The notes beneath the pieces are model-generated. The model worked only from the letters and a program-made list of their open reading frames with translations. It was not told where the DNA came from and did not search any database. A program made the position numbers and the translations under genes. A stretch of DNA of 64,000 bases from Pseudomonas cichorii (GTDB taxonomy: Bacteria; Pseudomonadota; Gammaproteobacteria; Pseudomonadales; Pseudomonadaceae): the NCBI RefSeq assembly GCF_018343775.1, contig NZ_CP074349.1:1354001-1418000 (forward strand). The letters run 5' to 3'. How positions within the stretch are numbered: position 1 is the stretch's first letter; every line of letters starts with the position of its first letter. This document shows positions 35,745-46,871 of this stretch, one piece after another.

Positions 35745-36527
35745 TCAGGCTGATGTCCGCGCGATGGTGTCGTCGCTGCGCAGGGTGAAAATCTCATAGC
35801 CGTCAGCGGTCACCAGAATCGTGTGCTCCCATTGTGCCGAGAGTTTGCGATCCTTGGTGATAGCGGTCCAGCCGTCGCCGAGAATCTTGGTGTCGGCGCG
35901 ACCCTGGTTGATCATCGGCTCGATGGTGAAGGTCATGCCTTCAAGCAGCTCGATGCCGGTGCCAGCCTCGCCATAATGCAGTACCTGCGGTTCTTCGTGA
36001 AAGACCTTGCCGATGCCGTGGCCGCAGAATTCACGAACGACGGAGAAGCCGTTCTTTTCGGCGTGCTTCTGGATCACCGAACCGATATCCCCCAGGCGCG
36101 TGCCCGGACGGACGATCTCGATGGCCTTGTACAGGCATTCCTGAGTGATCTTCGACAGGCGCTCGGCCCACTCAGGCACCTTGCCTACGTGAAACATCTT
36201 GCTGGTGTCACCGTGATAACCGTCCTTGATGACGGTGATGTCGATATTCAGGGTGTCGCCATTCTTGAGCTGCTTCTCGCCGGGAATGCCATGGCAGACC
36301 ACATGGTTGATCGAGGTGCAGATCGACTTGGGGAAGCCTTTGTAGTTGAGCGGCGCCGGAATCGCCTGTTGTTCGTTGACGATGTAGTCGTGGCAGATGC
36401 GGTCGAGTTCTTCGGTGGTGACACCGGGCTTGACGTGGGGGGTGATCATTTCCAGTACTTCGGCGGCCAGACGACCGGCGATGCGCATCTTTTCGATGTC
36501 TTCTGGAGTCTTGAGGGTCACGGTCAT
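35745..36527 (-). CDS. map: Methionine aminopeptidase, type I
   Basis: A 260-aa dinuclear metalloenzyme that removes the initiator Met from new proteins. The metal ligands are D96, D107, H170, E203 and E234, and H79 is the conserved substrate-binding His (VCHG). There is no N-terminal zinc finger, so it is type Ia. It is divergent from rpsB, the classical map-rpsB arrangement in proteobacteria. Confidence 0.97.
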   Translation of the reverse strand: MTVTLKTPEDIEKMRIAGRLAAEVLEMITPHVKPGVTTEELDRICHDYIVNEQQAIPAPLNYKGFPKSICTSINHVVCHGIPGEKQLKNGDTLNIDITVIKDGYHGDTSKMFHVGKVPEWAERLSKITQECLYKAIEIVRPGTRLGDIGSVIQKHAEKNGFSVVREFCGHGIGKVFHEEPQVLHYGEAGTGIELLEGMTFTIEPMINQGRADTKILGDGWTAITKDRKLSAQWEHTILVTADGYEIFTLRSDDTIARTSA

Positions 36528-36848
36528 TCGAATTTCTCTCTGCGTGGTTGCACGCGGTCAATGCGAAAAGTGACGATTCTATCAGACCCGGGCTCATGAC
36601 TAGCGCTTCCTTCTATAAAGGAAACACAGGGGAATCTGTCTGTTTTCAAAAGGATGGAGAAACAAGCGTGTGATTCGGGTTTCGCTGGCTTTCCTTTTGT
36701 GATATAAAATGCGCCGCTTTCCAAGGTCCGTCCTGGAAGCTTAAACCCACACACGTGTCGACACGATGACCTGGGTGCCTTTGGCGGCTCGCCACTGGTT
36801 GGTCATTGGGATACGTGGAGGCCTAACCCGACTTATCAAGGAACTATC
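36528..36848. promoter_or_regulatory. Divergent map-rpsB region with rpsB promoter and leader
   Basis: 321 bases without a gene. Near the rpsB side, GATATAAAAT (36701-36710) contains a TATAAA -10 box (36703-36708); the -35 region (about 36680) is weak. The resulting leader of about 135 nt has several potential hairpins. In E. coli the rpsB leader mediates repression by S2; the same is likely here but is inferred. AAGGA lies 8 nt before ATG 36849. Confidence 0.6.
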
Positions 36849-37592
36849 ATGTCCCAAGTCAATATGCGCGATATGCTGAAGGCTGGTGTGCACTTCGGTC
36901 ACCAAACCCGTTACTGGAATCCGAAAATGGGTAAGTACATTTTCGGCGCGCGTAACAAGATTCACATCATCAACCTTGAAAAAAGCCTGCCAATGTTCAA
37001 CGAAGCTCTGACTTTCGTTGAGCGCCTGGCTCAGGGCAAAAACAAGATTCTGTTCGTCGGCACCAAGCGTTCCGCTGGCAAGATCGTTGCTGAAGAAGCA
37101 GCACGTTGCGGTTCGCCGTACGTCGATCACCGCTGGTTGGGCGGCATGCTGACCAACTTCAAGACCATCCGTCAGTCGATCAAACGTCTGCGCGAGCTGG
37201 AAGTACAGGCTGAAGACGGTACTTTCGCCAAGCTGACCAAGAAAGAAGCCCTGATGCGCACCCGTGATCTGGAAAAACTGGATCGCAGCTTGGGTGGTAT
37301 CAAGGACATGGGCGGTCTGCCTGATGCACTGTTCGTTATCGACGTTGATCACGAGCGCATTGCTATCACCGAAGCCAACAAACTGGGCATCCCGGTTATC
37401 GGCGTAGTCGATACCAACAGCAGCCCGGAAGGCGTTGACTACATCATCCCAGGCAACGATGACGCAATCCGCGCTATCCAGCTGTACATGGGTTCGATGG
37501 CTGACGCTGTTATCCGTGGTCGCAACAATGTCGCTGGCGGCACCGACGTATACGTCGAAGAAGCTCCAGCTGCAGCAGCTGTAGAAGGCTGA
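36849..37592 (+). CDS. rpsB: 30S ribosomal protein S2
   Basis: A 247-aa protein with the S2 signatures [20 protein letters not shown] at the start and an alanine-rich C terminus ([12 protein letters not shown]). It binds late on the 30S back near S1. It is transcribed with tsf; a GC-rich hairpin terminator lies between them and probably attenuates rather than stops transcription. Confidence 0.98.
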   Translation: MSQVNMRDMLKAGVHFGHQTRYWNPKMGKYIFGARNKIHIINLEKSLPMFNEALTFVERLAQGKNKILFVGTKRSAGKIVAEEAARCGSPYVDHRWLGGMLTNFKTIRQSIKRLRELEVQAEDGTFAKLTKKEALMRTRDLEKLDRSLGGIKDMGGLPDALFVIDVDHERIAITEANKLGIPVIGVVDTNSSPEGVDYIIPGNDDAIRAIQLYMGSMADAVIRGRNNVAGGTDVYVEEAPAAAAVEG

Positions 37593-37624
37593 GTAACAAA
37601 CGCTTAGCGTTTACTCAGTACGCG

Positions 37625-37648
37625 AAAAGGGGGCTTGGCCCCCTTTTT
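37625..37648 (+). terminator. Intrinsic terminator/attenuator between rpsB and tsf
   Basis: AAAAGGGGG (37625-37633), loop CTTGG, then CCCCCTTTTT (37639-37648): a textbook stem with U-tract, 32 nt after the rpsB stop. Partial read-through between rpsB and tsf is known in E. coli. Confidence 0.85.
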
Positions 37649-37782
37649 GCCCCCTCGAAAATGATTTGTTGGCGTGACCGTGGGCTGCTTGTCATGTGTT
37701 GCTGTCACCCTGATTTTTCAAGAATTTGAACGCCCGTTTACCCGGGTGGAATGGTTGAAAACCTATCCAAGAGGATTTTGAA

Positions 37783-38652
37783 ATGGCAGAGATTACTGCA
37801 GCGTTGGTCAAAGAACTGCGCGAGCGTACCGGCGAAGGCATGATGGATTGCAAAAAGGCCTTGACCAAGGCTGGCGGCGACATCGAAAAAGCCATCGACG
37901 ACATGCGTGCTTCCGGCGCCATCAAGGCTGCCAAGAAAGCAGGCAACGTTGCTGCTGAAGGCGCTATCGGCGTTAAAGTCGGTGCAGACGGCAAAGCTGC
38001 TGTCATCATCGAAGTCAACTCCCAGACCGACTTCCTGGCTCTGCAGGACGACTTCAAGAACTTCGTGAACAGCAGCATCGAAAAAGCTTTCGCTGACAAG
38101 CTGACTGACGCAGCTCCGCTGATCGAAGCTCAGGAAGCCGAGCGTACCGCCCTGGTTGCCAAGGTTGGCGAAAACGTCAACATCCGTCGCCTGGCTCGCA
38201 TCGAAGGTGACGTGGTCAATGCTTACCTGCACGGCAACAAGATCGGTGTAGTCGTGGCTCTGAAAGGCGGTGACGCCGAGCTGGCCAAAGACATCGCCAT
38301 GCACGCTGCTGCAAGCAACCCTGAGTTCCTGCTGCCTTCGGAAGTTTCGGCTGAAGCGATCGAGCGCGAGAAGGGCGTCTTCCTGCAACTGAACGAAGAC
38401 AAGATCAAAGGCAAGCCTGCTGAAATCGTCGAGAAAATGGTGAGCGGTCGTATCACCAAGTTCCTGGCCGAAGCCAGCCTGGTTGAGCAAGCATTCGTCA
38501 AGAACCCGGAAATCACCGTTGGTGCTCTGGCGAAGAAAGCTGGCGCTGAAATCGTTTCTTTCACCTACTTCAAAGTGGGCGAAGGCATCGAGAAGCCAGT
38601 CGACAACTTCGCTGAAGAAGTTGCTGCTCAAGTAGCTGCAAGCCAGAAGTAA
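37783..38652 (+). CDS. tsf: Elongation factor Ts
   Basis: A 289-aa guanine nucleotide exchange factor for EF-Tu. The N-terminal domain shows [19 protein letters not shown] (about 8-26) and the core has the TDF motif ([10 protein letters not shown], about 75-84) that contacts EF-Tu. The length is standard. It has its own 190-nt upstream region after the rpsB attenuator. Confidence 0.98.
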   Translation: MAEITAALVKELRERTGEGMMDCKKALTKAGGDIEKAIDDMRASGAIKAAKKAGNVAAEGAIGVKVGADGKAAVIIEVNSQTDFLALQDDFKNFVNSSIEKAFADKLTDAAPLIEAQEAERTALVAKVGENVNIRRLARIEGDVVNAYLHGNKIGVVVALKGGDAELAKDIAMHAAASNPEFLLPSEVSAEAIEREKGVFLQLNEDKIKGKPAEIVEKMVSGRITKFLAEASLVEQAFVKNPEITVGALAKKAGAEIVSFTYFKVGEGIEKPVDNFAEEVAAQVAASQK

Positions 38653-38674
38653 GACGGTTTTACAACTGTCGCCC

Positions 38675-38710
38675 CAAAGAGGCTGCCCGCTCACGCGCGC
38701 GGCCTCTTTG
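38675..38710 (+). terminator. Terminator after tsf
   Basis: CAAAGAGGC (38675-38683) pairs with GCCTCTTTG (38702-38710), with an inner GC-rich loop. It lies 22 nt after the tsf stop. The T-run is short. Confidence 0.7.
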
Positions 38711-38856
38711 TCAAAAAAGAAAGGGAATTTCCCTTTGAGAATTGGCCGGTAAGGCTGCATTCTCCAGACGCTCTTGCAGCGTCAAGCTAGAGTAAGCGCA
38801 GGCCTGAAACGGCCCGCACAGATTTTTTTCAGAAAACGCCGCAGGAGAGATTCGCA

Positions 38857-39600
38857 ATGGCTCAGCAGGGCAGTGGTTATCAGGCTCGCTATAAACGCAT
38901 TCTACTCAAGCTTAGCGGCGAGGCCCTGATGGGGTCGGAAGATTTCGGTATCGACCCCAAGGTACTGGATCGCATGGCGCTGGAAGTCGGCCAGCTGGTG
39001 GGTATCGGCGTTCAGGTCGGGCTGGTTATCGGCGGTGGCAACCTGTTTCGTGGCGCAGCCCTGAGTGCCGCCGGCATGGATCGGGTAACGGGCGATCACA
39101 TGGGCATGCTGGCCACTGTGATGAATGCTCTGGCAATGCGTGACGCGCTGGAGCGGGCCAACATCTCGGCTATCGTGATGTCCGCCATCTCCATGATGGG
39201 CGTGACCGATCACTACGATCGTCGCAAGGCCATGCGCCATCTCAATTCCAAGGAAGTCGTCATCTTTGCTGCCGGAACCGGCAATCCGTTTTTCACTACG
39301 GATTCGGCTGCCTGCCTGCGAGCGATCGAAATCGATGCCGATGTCGTCCTCAAGGCGACCAAGGTCGATGGCGTCTACACCGCAGACCCGTTCAAGGACC
39401 CGAATGCCGAGAAGTTCGATCATCTGTCTTACGATGAAGTGCTGGATCGCAAGCTGGGTGTAATGGATCTGACGGCTATCTGCCTGTGTCGCGATCACAA
39501 GATGCCGTTGCGCGTCTTCAATATGAACAAACCCGGCGCCCTGCTGAATATCGTACATGGTGGCGCTGAAGGAACCCTGATCGAGGAAGTTCAACAATGA
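38857..39600 (+). CDS. pyrH: Uridylate kinase
   Basis: A 247-aa hexameric UMP kinase of the amino-acid-kinase fold. It shows [10 protein letters not shown] at about 17-26, [10 protein letters not shown] (about 55-64) and the C-terminal [10 protein letters not shown]. It makes UDP for pyrimidine nucleotides and is allosterically controlled by GTP and UTP in relatives. Its stop overlaps the frr start (ATGA). Confidence 0.98.
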   Translation: MAQQGSGYQARYKRILLKLSGEALMGSEDFGIDPKVLDRMALEVGQLVGIGVQVGLVIGGGNLFRGAALSAAGMDRVTGDHMGMLATVMNALAMRDALERANISAIVMSAISMMGVTDHYDRRKAMRHLNSKEVVIFAAGTGNPFFTTDSAACLRAIEIDADVVLKATKVDGVYTADPFKDPNAEKFDHLSYDEVLDRKLGVMDLTAICLCRDHKMPLRVFNMNKPGALLNIVHGGAEGTLIEEVQQ

Positions 39601-40154
39601 TCAACGAAATCAAGAAAGACGCTCAGACTCGTATGCAGAAGAGCCTCGAGTCGCTGGCGCACGCATTCAGCCGCATTCGTACTGGCAAGGCGCACCCGGA
39701 TATCCTCGAAGGTGTCATGGTGCCTTACTACGGCTCCGATACCCCGATCAAGCAAGTGGCCAACATCACCGTCAAGGACTCCCGTACCCTTCAGGTCGTG
39801 GCGTTCGAGCGCAACATGCTGGGCGCGGTCGACAAGGCAATCCAGAGCTCCGGTCTGGGCTTCAACCCTACCAACCTGGGCGAACTGCTGCTGATCAGCA
39901 TGCCGGCCCTGACCGAAGAAACCCGCAAGGGCTTCACCAAGCAGGCTCGTGACGCTGCCGAAGATGCACGTGTTGCCGTACGAAACATCCGTCGTGACGC
40001 GCTGAGCCAGTACAAGGATCTGGTCAAGGAAAAGGAAATCAGCGAAGACGAAGAGCGTCGTGCTGCTGATGACATCCAGAAACTGACCGACAAGTTCGTT
40101 GCGGACATCGAAGTGGCGGTGAAGCAGAAAGAAGCAGACCTGATGGCCGTATAA
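39597..40154 (+). CDS. frr: Ribosome recycling factor
   Basis: A 185-aa protein of standard length. The three-helix bundle halves are clear: [20 protein letters not shown] begins near residue 13 and the [20 protein letters not shown] helix runs near 143-162. With EF-G it splits post-termination ribosomes. It overlaps pyrH by 4 nt, so the two are translationally coupled. Confidence 0.98.
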   Translation: MINEIKKDAQTRMQKSLESLAHAFSRIRTGKAHPDILEGVMVPYYGSDTPIKQVANITVKDSRTLQVVAFERNMLGAVDKAIQSSGLGFNPTNLGELLLISMPALTEETRKGFTKQARDAAEDARVAVRNIRRDALSQYKDLVKEKEISEDEERRAADDIQKLTDKFVADIEVAVKQKEADLMAV

Positions 40155-40170
40155 GGTTCGGGGCGCTTTC

Positions 40171-40926
40171 ATGGAAAAGACAAAACCGGCCGCATCGTCT
40201 TCGGTGCCGCGTCATGTCGCGATTATCATGGATGGTAATAATCGCTGGGCCAAGAAGCGTCTGCTGCCAGGTGTTGCGGGTCACAAGGCAGGCGTTGATG
40301 CCGTGCGTGCGGTCATTGAGGTGTGTGCCGAGGCCAAGGTCGAGGTGCTGACGTTGTTCGCGTTCTCCAGCGAAAACTGGCAGCGTCCGGCCGAGGAGGT
40401 CGGGGCCTTGATGGAGTTGTTCTTCACAGCCCTGCGGCGCGAAACCCGTCGTCTGAACGAGAATGGCATCAGCCTGCGCATCATTGGTGATCGCTCGCGC
40501 TTCCATCCCGAGCTTCAGGCGGCCATGCGTGAGGCGGAGCAGCAGACGGCTGGCAACAACAGTTTCGTCCTGCAGGTCGCGGCCAATTATGGTGGGCAGT
40601 GGGATATCGCCCAGGCTGCCCAGCGTCTGTCCCGCGAGGTTCAGGCCGGGCATCTGCAGCCTGAAGACATCACCCCCGAACTGTTGCAGACCTGTCTGGC
40701 AACCGGCGATCTGCCGTTGCCGGACCTGTGTATCCGTACGGGTGGCGAGCACCGCATCAGTAACTTCCTGCTCTGGCAGTTGGCTTATGCCGAGCTGTAT
40801 TTTTCCGACCTGTTCTGGCCGGACTTCAAACACGATGCCATGCGCGCTGCGCTGGCCGATTTCGCTTCGCGCCAACGTCGCTTCGGTAAAACCAGCGAAC
40901 AGGTCGAAGCTGGAGCCCGGGTTTAA
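40171..40926 (+). CDS. uppS: Undecaprenyl diphosphate synthase
   Basis: A 251-aa cis-prenyltransferase that extends FPP to C55-PP, the lipid carrier for cell wall and O-antigen. The catalytic Asp is D21 in IIMDGNNRWAKKR, and later signatures are FAFSSENWQRP and RTGGEHRISNFLLWQ, which binds the diphosphate. It overlaps cdsA by 1 nt (TAATG). Confidence 0.97.
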   Translation: MEKTKPAASSSVPRHVAIIMDGNNRWAKKRLLPGVAGHKAGVDAVRAVIEVCAEAKVEVLTLFAFSSENWQRPAEEVGALMELFFTALRRETRRLNENGISLRIIGDRSRFHPELQAAMREAEQQTAGNNSFVLQVAANYGGQWDIAQAAQRLSREVQAGHLQPEDITPELLQTCLATGDLPLPDLCIRTGGEHRISNFLLWQLAYAELYFSDLFWPDFKHDAMRAALADFASRQRRFGKTSEQVEAGARV

Positions 40927-41741
40927 TGCTGAAACAACGGATCATCACTGCGCTCATCCTGCTGCCGGTCGCTCTTTGCGGGTTCTTCCTGCTCAAGGGC
41001 GCCGACTTCGCCCTGTTCATCGGTCTGGTCGTGGTGCTGGGTGCCTGGGAATGGGCAAGGCTTGCAGGGCTTGTTTCCCAAGGCATGCGAGTGGCTTATG
41101 CCGCTGCAGTCGCCTTGTTGCTGTTTCTCATGTATCTGGTGCCGGGCCTTGCGCCCTGGATTCTCGTCGCGGCGGTTATCTGGTGGTGTGCGGCGACCTT
41201 TCTGGTTCTGACATTCCCCGACTCCAGTGATTACTGGGCGAGCGCTGCCTGCAAACTGGTCATTGGTCTGTTGATCCTGCTGCCTGCCTGGCAAGGACTT
41301 ATCCTTATCAAGCAATGGCCTCTGGGCAATGGATTGATTCTGGCGGTCATGGTGCTGGTATGGGCGGCGGACATTGGCGCCTATTTCTCCGGCAAGGCAT
41401 TTGGCAAGCGCAAGCTGGCACCCAAGGTCAGTCCGGGTAAAAGCTGGGAAGGTGTTTATGGTGGTCTGGTGGTCAGTCTGCTTATTACTGCTGGCGTAGG
41501 TCTTTCCCGCGGCTGGTCGGTTTCGCAGTTGATCGTCGCTCTTCTGGGCGCGGCTGCCATCGTCCTGATTTCCGTGGTCGGCGACCTGACCGAAAGCATG
41601 TTCAAGCGTCAGGCCGGCGTCAAGGACAGCAGCAACCTGCTGCCCGGTCATGGCGGCGTGCTGGATCGTATCGACAGCCTGACGGCTGCCATTCCGGTTT
41701 TTGCCGTGCTGCTCTGGGCTGCTGACTGGGGTGTGCTGTGA
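40926..41741 (+). CDS. cdsA: Phosphatidate cytidylyltransferase
   Basis: A 271-aa integral membrane enzyme, about eight transmembrane segments, that makes CDP-diacylglycerol. The family signature near the C terminus appears as [20 protein letters not shown] (about 218-237) followed by [13 protein letters not shown]. It overlaps dxr by 4 nt (GTGA). Confidence 0.96.
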   Translation: MLKQRIITALILLPVALCGFFLLKGADFALFIGLVVVLGAWEWARLAGLVSQGMRVAYAAAVALLLFLMYLVPGLAPWILVAAVIWWCAATFLVLTFPDSSDYWASAACKLVIGLLILLPAWQGLILIKQWPLGNGLILAVMVLVWAADIGAYFSGKAFGKRKLAPKVSPGKSWEGVYGGLVVSLLITAGVGLSRGWSVSQLIVALLGAAAIVLISVVGDLTESMFKRQAGVKDSSNLLPGHGGVLDRIDSLTAAIPVFAVLLWAADWGVL

Positions 41742-42925
41742 AGCCGCAACAGATTACCGTCCTGGGTGCTACCGGTTCGATTGGTCTCAGCACGCTGGAT
41801 GTCATCGCTCGTCATCCGGGCCGGTATCAGGTTTTCGCACTGACCGGCTTCACCCGCCTGAAGGAATTGCTGGCGTTGTGCATCACGCACACGCCGCGTT
41901 TTGCCGTGGTGCCTACCCAGGATGTCGCCCGCAAGTTGCAGGATGATCTTGCTGCTGCCGGGCTCGATACCCGTGTGCTGGTGGGGGAGGGCGGATTGTG
42001 TGAAGTGTCCGCACATCCTCAGGTCGATGCTGTCATGGCGGCCATTGTCGGTGCAGCCGGTCTGCGGCCGACACTGGCGGCCGTCGAGGCAGGCAAGAAG
42101 GTTCTGTTGGCAAACAAGGAAGCGCTGGTCATGTCCGGCGCCCTGTTCATACAGGCCGTCCGGCAAAGCGGTGCGGTGCTGTTGCCTATCGACAGTGAGC
42201 ACAATGCGATCTTTCAATGCCTGCCGGGAGATTTTTCCCGTGGCCTGAGTGTCGTGGGTGTCAGGCGCATTCTCCTGACCGCGTCGGGCGGGCCGTTTCG
42301 CAAGACGCCTTTGGCGCAACTGCATGACGTTACTCCCGAGCAGGCCTGCGCGCATCCTGTCTGGTCCATGGGGCGCAAGATCTCCGTGGATTCGGCGACC
42401 ATGATGAACAAGGGGCTTGAACTGATCGAAGCCTGCTGGCTGTTCGATGCTCGCCCGGATCAGGTTGAAGTCGTCATTCATCCCCAGAGCGTGATCCACT
42501 CGATGGTGGATTATGTGGATGGTTCGGTATTGGCGCAGCTTGGCAATCCGGACATGCGTACCCCGATTGCCAATGCGCTGGCCTGGCCGCAGCGGATGGA
42601 TTCTGGCGTTTCGCCGCTGGACCTGTTCCGTATCGGTCAACTGGATTTCGAGGAGCCTGACGAGGAGCGTTTTCCGTGCCTGCGACTGGCCCGGCAGGCG
42701 GCTCAGGCAGGAGGAAGTGCTCCGGCCATGCTCAATGCTGCGAATGAAGTGGCTGTCGCTGCATTTCTCGACAGGCGTATTGGTTATCTGGAAATCGCGG
42801 GTATGATCGAGGAAGTTCTGAATCTCGAGCCTGCCGTTGCGGTCGAAGAGCTCGATGCGGTGTTTGCGGCCGATGCAAAGGCGCGTGTTCTGGCAGGGCT
42901 TTGGCTGGAACGAAACGGACGATAA
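41738..42925 (+). CDS. dxr: 1-Deoxy-D-xylulose 5-phosphate reductoisomerase
   Basis: A 395-aa NADPH enzyme that forms MEP, the committed step of the non-mevalonate isoprenoid pathway. The NADP site is GATGSIG (about 10-16); the metal and substrate site is in [14 protein letters not shown], the flexible loop is in SGGPFRKTP, and [20 protein letters not shown] follows. The start is GTG 41738, inside the end of cdsA. With uppS and ispD it makes three isoprenoid genes in this window. Confidence 0.97.
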   Translation: MKPQQITVLGATGSIGLSTLDVIARHPGRYQVFALTGFTRLKELLALCITHTPRFAVVPTQDVARKLQDDLAAAGLDTRVLVGEGGLCEVSAHPQVDAVMAAIVGAAGLRPTLAAVEAGKKVLLANKEALVMSGALFIQAVRQSGAVLLPIDSEHNAIFQCLPGDFSRGLSVVGVRRILLTASGGPFRKTPLAQLHDVTPEQACAHPVWSMGRKISVDSATMMNKGLELIEACWLFDARPDQVEVVIHPQSVIHSMVDYVDGSVLAQLGNPDMRTPIANALAWPQRMDSGVSPLDLFRIGQLDFEEPDEERFPCLRLARQAAQAGGSAPAMLNAANEVAVAAFLDRRIGYLEIAGMIEEVLNLEPAVAVEELDAVFAADAKARVLAGLWLERNGR

Positions 42926-43026
42926 CTGAACATGGATGACAGGGTCGATGTGATGCATCGGGAGCAGGCTTTTGCGGCTGCGATGATAAACACAGTTGCC
43001 GGCATCCCGGCACCCGGAGAAGGTTG

Positions 43027-44379
43027 ATGAGCGCGCTATATATGATCATTGGCACCCTGATTGCTCTGGGTGTGCTGGTTACCTTTCACGAATTCGGTCA
43101 CTTCTGGGTGGCCCGGCGTTGTGGCGTCAAGGTTCTCCGCTTTTCGGTGGGGTTCGGTACGCCGCTGGTTCGCTGGCATGACCGCCACGGGACCGAGTTC
43201 GTCGTGGCAGCGATTCCTCTGGGCGGCTACGTCAAGATGCTCGATGAGCGCGAAGGCGATGTGCCTGAGCATCTGGCTGATCAGTCGTTCAATCGCAAGA
43301 CTGTGTATCAGCGCATTGCTATCGTCATTGCCGGCCCTGCCGCCAACTTTCTGCTGGCCATCGTGTTTTTCTGGGCGCTGGCCATGCTGGGCAGCCAGCA
43401 GGTTCGCCCGGTCATCGGTGCAGTGGAGGCGGGCAGTATCGCTCAGCAGGCCGGTCTGAACCCAGGCCAGGAAATCGTTTCGGTAGACGGCAAGGCAACT
43501 TCGGGCTGGTCTGCCGTCAATCTTCAACTGGTCCGTCGCCTTGGCGAGAGCGGCACCATTGCGGTCAAGGTTCGCGATGAGGGCTCGACGGTGGATACCG
43601 CGCACACCCTGACGCTGGATAACTGGCTCAAGGGGGCCGAAGAGCCTGATCCGATCCGCTCCCTGGGTATTCGCCCATGGCGTCCGGCCCTGGCGCCGGT
43701 ATTGGCTGAACTCGATCCCAAAGGCCCTGCCCAGGCGGCAGGTCTGAAAACCGGCGATCTGCTGCTGGCAGTCGATGGCAAGCCGCTCAACGAATGGCAA
43801 CAGGTCGTCGACTGGGTCCGCGAGCGCCCGGATGCAAGAATTTCTCTGCGAATCGAACGTGACGGTGCGCAACTCGACGTTCCGCTGACCCTGGCGGCGC
43901 GTGGCGAGGGCAAAGCTGCAACGGGTTACCTGGGGGCCGGTGTCAAAGGTGTCGACTGGCCGCCCGAGATGTTGCGCGAGGTCAGCTACGGTCCTCTGGC
44001 CGCTGTGGCCGAGGGTGCCAGCCGTACCTGGAACATGAGCGTGCTGACACTGGATTCGCTCAGGAAAATGTTGTTCGGCGAGCTCTCGGTAAAAAACTTG
44101 AGTGGACCGATAACCATTGCTAAAGTGGCGGGCGCTTCAGCCCAGTCGGGCATTGGCGATTTCCTGAACTTCCTCGCTTATCTGAGCATAAGCCTGGGTG
44201 TTCTGAATCTATTGCCGATCCCCGTGCTTGATGGGGGGCATTTGCTGTTTTATCTGATCGAGTGGGCACGTGGTCGCCCCCTTTCGGAAAAGGTACAAGG
44301 TTGGGGAGTTCAGATCGGTATCAGTCTGGTGGTGGGCGTTATGTTGCTCGCGCTGGTCAACGATCTGGGACGACTGTAA
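43027..44379 (+). CDS. rseP: Site-2 zinc metalloprotease RseP
   Basis: A 450-aa inner-membrane protease that cuts the anti-sigma factor (MucA/RseA class) inside the membrane and so releases AlgU/RpoE. The zinc motif HEFGH is H21-H25 in TM1, and the third ligand is in NLLPIPVLDGGHLL near 395-405. Two PDZ domains lie between (about 120-200 and 215-300). The start ATG 43027 has GGAGAAGG upstream; a TTG just before is less likely. The lipoprotein operon at 2.9-4.2 kb has an AlgU-like promoter, so both ends of this pathway appear in the window. Confidence 0.96.
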   Translation: MSALYMIIGTLIALGVLVTFHEFGHFWVARRCGVKVLRFSVGFGTPLVRWHDRHGTEFVVAAIPLGGYVKMLDEREGDVPEHLADQSFNRKTVYQRIAIVIAGPAANFLLAIVFFWALAMLGSQQVRPVIGAVEAGSIAQQAGLNPGQEIVSVDGKATSGWSAVNLQLVRRLGESGTIAVKVRDEGSTVDTAHTLTLDNWLKGAEEPDPIRSLGIRPWRPALAPVLAELDPKGPAQAAGLKTGDLLLAVDGKPLNEWQQVVDWVRERPDARISLRIERDGAQLDVPLTLAARGEGKAATGYLGAGVKGVDWPPEMLREVSYGPLAAVAEGASRTWNMSVLTLDSLRKMLFGELSVKNLSGPITIAKVAGASAQSGIGDFLNFLAYLSISLGVLNLLPIPVLDGGHLLFYLIEWARGRPLSEKVQGWGVQIGISLVVGVMLLALVNDLGRL

Positions 44380-44400
44380 GTCCTTGCTGTATTGCGAAAT

Positions 44401-44426
44401 CTGCCGCATTTTGCGGCAGTTTGTTT
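44401..44426 (+). terminator. Hairpin with U-rich tail between rseP and bamA
   Basis: CTGCCGC (44401-44407) pairs with GCGGCAG (44413-44419), with an extra A-T pair and a 3-base loop, then TTTGTTTA. It lies 21 nt after the rseP stop, so bamA is partly uncoupled from upstream transcription. Confidence 0.75.
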
Positions 44427-44454
44427 ATTGCCAGTTGGAATAAGAAAGGACTTC

Positions 44455-46827
44455 ATGAAACGTCTGCTGCTAACTGCGGTTCTTGCCGTACTGATGATCG
44501 CCGAAGTTCACGCCGAGTCCTTCACCATCTCCGATATCCGTGTCAACGGCCTGCAGCGGGTGTCCGCCGGTAGCGTCTTTGGTGCCTTGCCGCTCAACGT
44601 GGGTGAGCAGGCGGATGATGGTCGTCTGGTTGACGCTACTCGTGCGTTGTTCAAAACCGGTTTCTTTCAAGATATCCAGCTGGGACGTGATGGCAATGTT
44701 CTTGTCATTACTGTCGTCGAGCGCCCTTCCGTTGCGAGCATCGAAATCGAAGGCAACAAGGCGATTTCCACCGAAGACCTGATGAAAGGGCTGAAACAGT
44801 CCGGTCTGGCCGAAGGTGAGATCTTCCAGCGTGCGACCCTCGAAGGCGTGCGTAACGAGCTGCAACGTCAATACGTTGCCCAGGGCCGTTACTCTGCCGA
44901 AGTTGCTGCCGAGGTCGTTCCTCAGCCGCGCAACCGTGTCGGCCTGAAGATCAACATCAATGAAGGCACCGTTGCTGCCATTCAGCACATCAACGTGGTG
45001 GGCAACTCGGTTTTCCCCGATGAAGACCTGATCGACCTGTTTGAACTCAAGACCACCAACTGGCTTTCCTTCTTCAAGAACGACGACAAGTACGCCCGTG
45101 AAAAACTTTCCGGCGACCTCGAGCGTCTGCGTTCCTACTACCTGGACCGCGGCTATATCAACATGGATATCGCCTCGACCCAGGTTTCGATCACGCCTGA
45201 CAAGAAGAACGTGTACATCACGGTCAACGTCAACGAAGGCGAAAAATACAGCGTCAAGTCGGTCAAGCTCAGCGGCGACCTGAAAGTACCTGAAGATCAG
45301 GTCAAGTCCCTGTTGCTGGTTCAGCCGGGTCAGGTGTTCTCACGCAAGGTCATGACCACTACTTCCGAGCTGATCACCCGTCGTCTGGGTAACGAAGGCT
45401 ACACCTTCGCCAACGTCAACGGCGTACCGACTCCGAACAACGAAGACCATACCGTCGACATCACTTTCGTGGTCGATCCGGGCAAGCGTGCCTACGTGAA
45501 CCGTATCAACTTCCGTGGTAACACCAAGTCTGCGGACGAAGTGCTGCGTCGCGAAATGCGTCAGATGGAAGGCGGCTGGGCTTCGACCTACCTGATCGAC
45601 CAGTCGAAAACCCGTCTGGACCGTCTGGGCTTCTTCAAGGAAGTGAACGTCGAAACGCCTGCCGTGCCGGGCACCGATGATCAGGTGGACGTCAACTACG
45701 CAGTTGAAGAGCAGGCTTCCGGTTCTATCACCGCCAGCGTCGGTTTTGCACAGAGCGCCGGTCTGATCCTCGGTGGCTCCATCAGCCAGAACAACTTTCT
45801 GGGTACAGGTAACCGTGTCAGCATCGGCCTGACCCGTAGCGAATACCAGAGCCGTTACAACTTCAGCTATGTCGATCCGTACTGGACTGCCGATGGTGTG
45901 AGCCTGGGCTACAGCGCCTTCTATCGTACGACCAACTACGACGAACTCGACGTCGACGTGGCGAGCTATGCGGTAGACAGCCTGGGCGCCGGTATCAACC
46001 TGGGCTACCCGATCAGCGAGACGTCGCGTCTGACCTACGGCCTGAACGTTCAGCAGGACAAGATCAAGACCGGTACCTACACCGTTGACGAGATCTTCGA
46101 TTTCATCAACAGGGAAGGCGACAGCTTCCTGAACTTCAAGGGTTCCGTCGGCTGGTCCGAGTCCACCCTGAACAAAGGTGTGCTGGCAACCCGTGGTCAC
46201 TCCCAGAGCCTCGTGTTCGAAACCACTCTGCCGGGCAGCGACCTGTCGTTCTACAAACTGGATTACCGCGCACAGTATTTCCACCCGATCACCGACAACT
46301 ACACCCTGCGTCTGCACACCGAGCTGGGTTATGGCGACGGCTACGGTTCGACCTCGGGTCTGCCGTTCTATGAAAACTACTATGCCGGTGGCTTCAACTC
46401 GGTTCGTGGCTTCAAGGACAGCACCCTGGGCCCTCGCAGCACGCCAAGTTCCGGTCGCAACGCCGGTACGCTCGCTGACCCGGATCAGGACCCGCTGCCA
46501 TTCGGTGGTAACGTACTGGTTCAGGGTGGTGTAGAGGTCATGTTCCCTCTGCCGTTCATCAAGGATCAGCGTTCCCTGCGTACTTCCGTGTTCTGGGACG
46601 TGGGTAACGTATTTGACTCAAATTGCGATTCCAACAGGACGCTCAATGGTCAAAGGGTCGAGTGCAACAACATTGACCTTTCCGGCATGGCAAGTTCTGT
46701 CGGTGTTGGTGTCACCTGGATCACCGCTCTCGGTCCTCTGAGCTTCGCACTGGCAATGCCGGTCAAGAAGCCGGACAACGAAGCCGAAACTCAGGTTTTC
46801 CAATTCTCCCTGGGCCAGACCTTCTAA
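44455..46827 (+). CDS. bamA: Outer-membrane protein assembly factor BamA
   Basis: A 790-aa Omp85 protein, the core of the BAM complex that inserts beta-barrel proteins into the outer membrane. The signal peptide is residues 1-20 (ends VHA, then ESF). Five POTRA domains run to about 420 (the first starts FTISDIRVNGLQRV), then a 16-strand barrel with the VRGF motif (GFNSVRGFKDSTLG) in loop 6 and a C-terminal aromatic end, LGQTF. The start ATG 44455 has AAAGGA upstream; the in-frame ATG at 44392 would precede the signal and lies before the terminator. skp follows after 44 nt. Confidence 0.98.
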   Translation: MKRLLLTAVLAVLMIAEVHAESFTISDIRVNGLQRVSAGSVFGALPLNVGEQADDGRLVDATRALFKTGFFQDIQLGRDGNVLVITVVERPSVASIEIEGNKAISTEDLMKGLKQSGLAEGEIFQRATLEGVRNELQRQYVAQGRYSAEVAAEVVPQPRNRVGLKININEGTVAAIQHINVVGNSVFPDEDLIDLFELKTTNWLSFFKNDDKYAREKLSGDLERLRSYYLDRGYINMDIASTQVSITPDKKNVYITVNVNEGEKYSVKSVKLSGDLKVPEDQVKSLLLVQPGQVFSRKVMTTTSELITRRLGNEGYTFANVNGVPTPNNEDHTVDITFVVDPGKRAYVNRINFRGNTKSADEVLRREMRQMEGGWASTYLIDQSKTRLDRLGFFKEVNVETPAVPGTDDQVDVNYAVEEQASGSITASVGFAQSAGLILGGSISQNNFLGTGNRVSIGLTRSEYQSRYNFSYVDPYWTADGVSLGYSAFYRTTNYDELDVDVASYAVDSLGAGINLGYPISETSRLTYGLNVQQDKIKTGTYTVDEIFDFINREGDSFLNFKGSVGWSESTLNKGVLATRGHSQSLVFETTLPGSDLSFYKLDYRAQYFHPITDNYTLRLHTELGYGDGYGSTSGLPFYENYYAGGFNSVRGFKDSTLGPRSTPSSGRNAGTLADPDQDPLPFGGNVLVQGGVEVMFPLPFIKDQRSLRTSVFWDVGNVFDSNCDSNRTLNGQRVECNNIDLSGMASSVGVGVTWITALGPLSFALAMPVKKPDNEAETQVFQFSLGQTF

Positions 46828-46871
46828 GCGTCTGATTCCTGATAACGAAACGAATTCTGTAGGAGTGTATT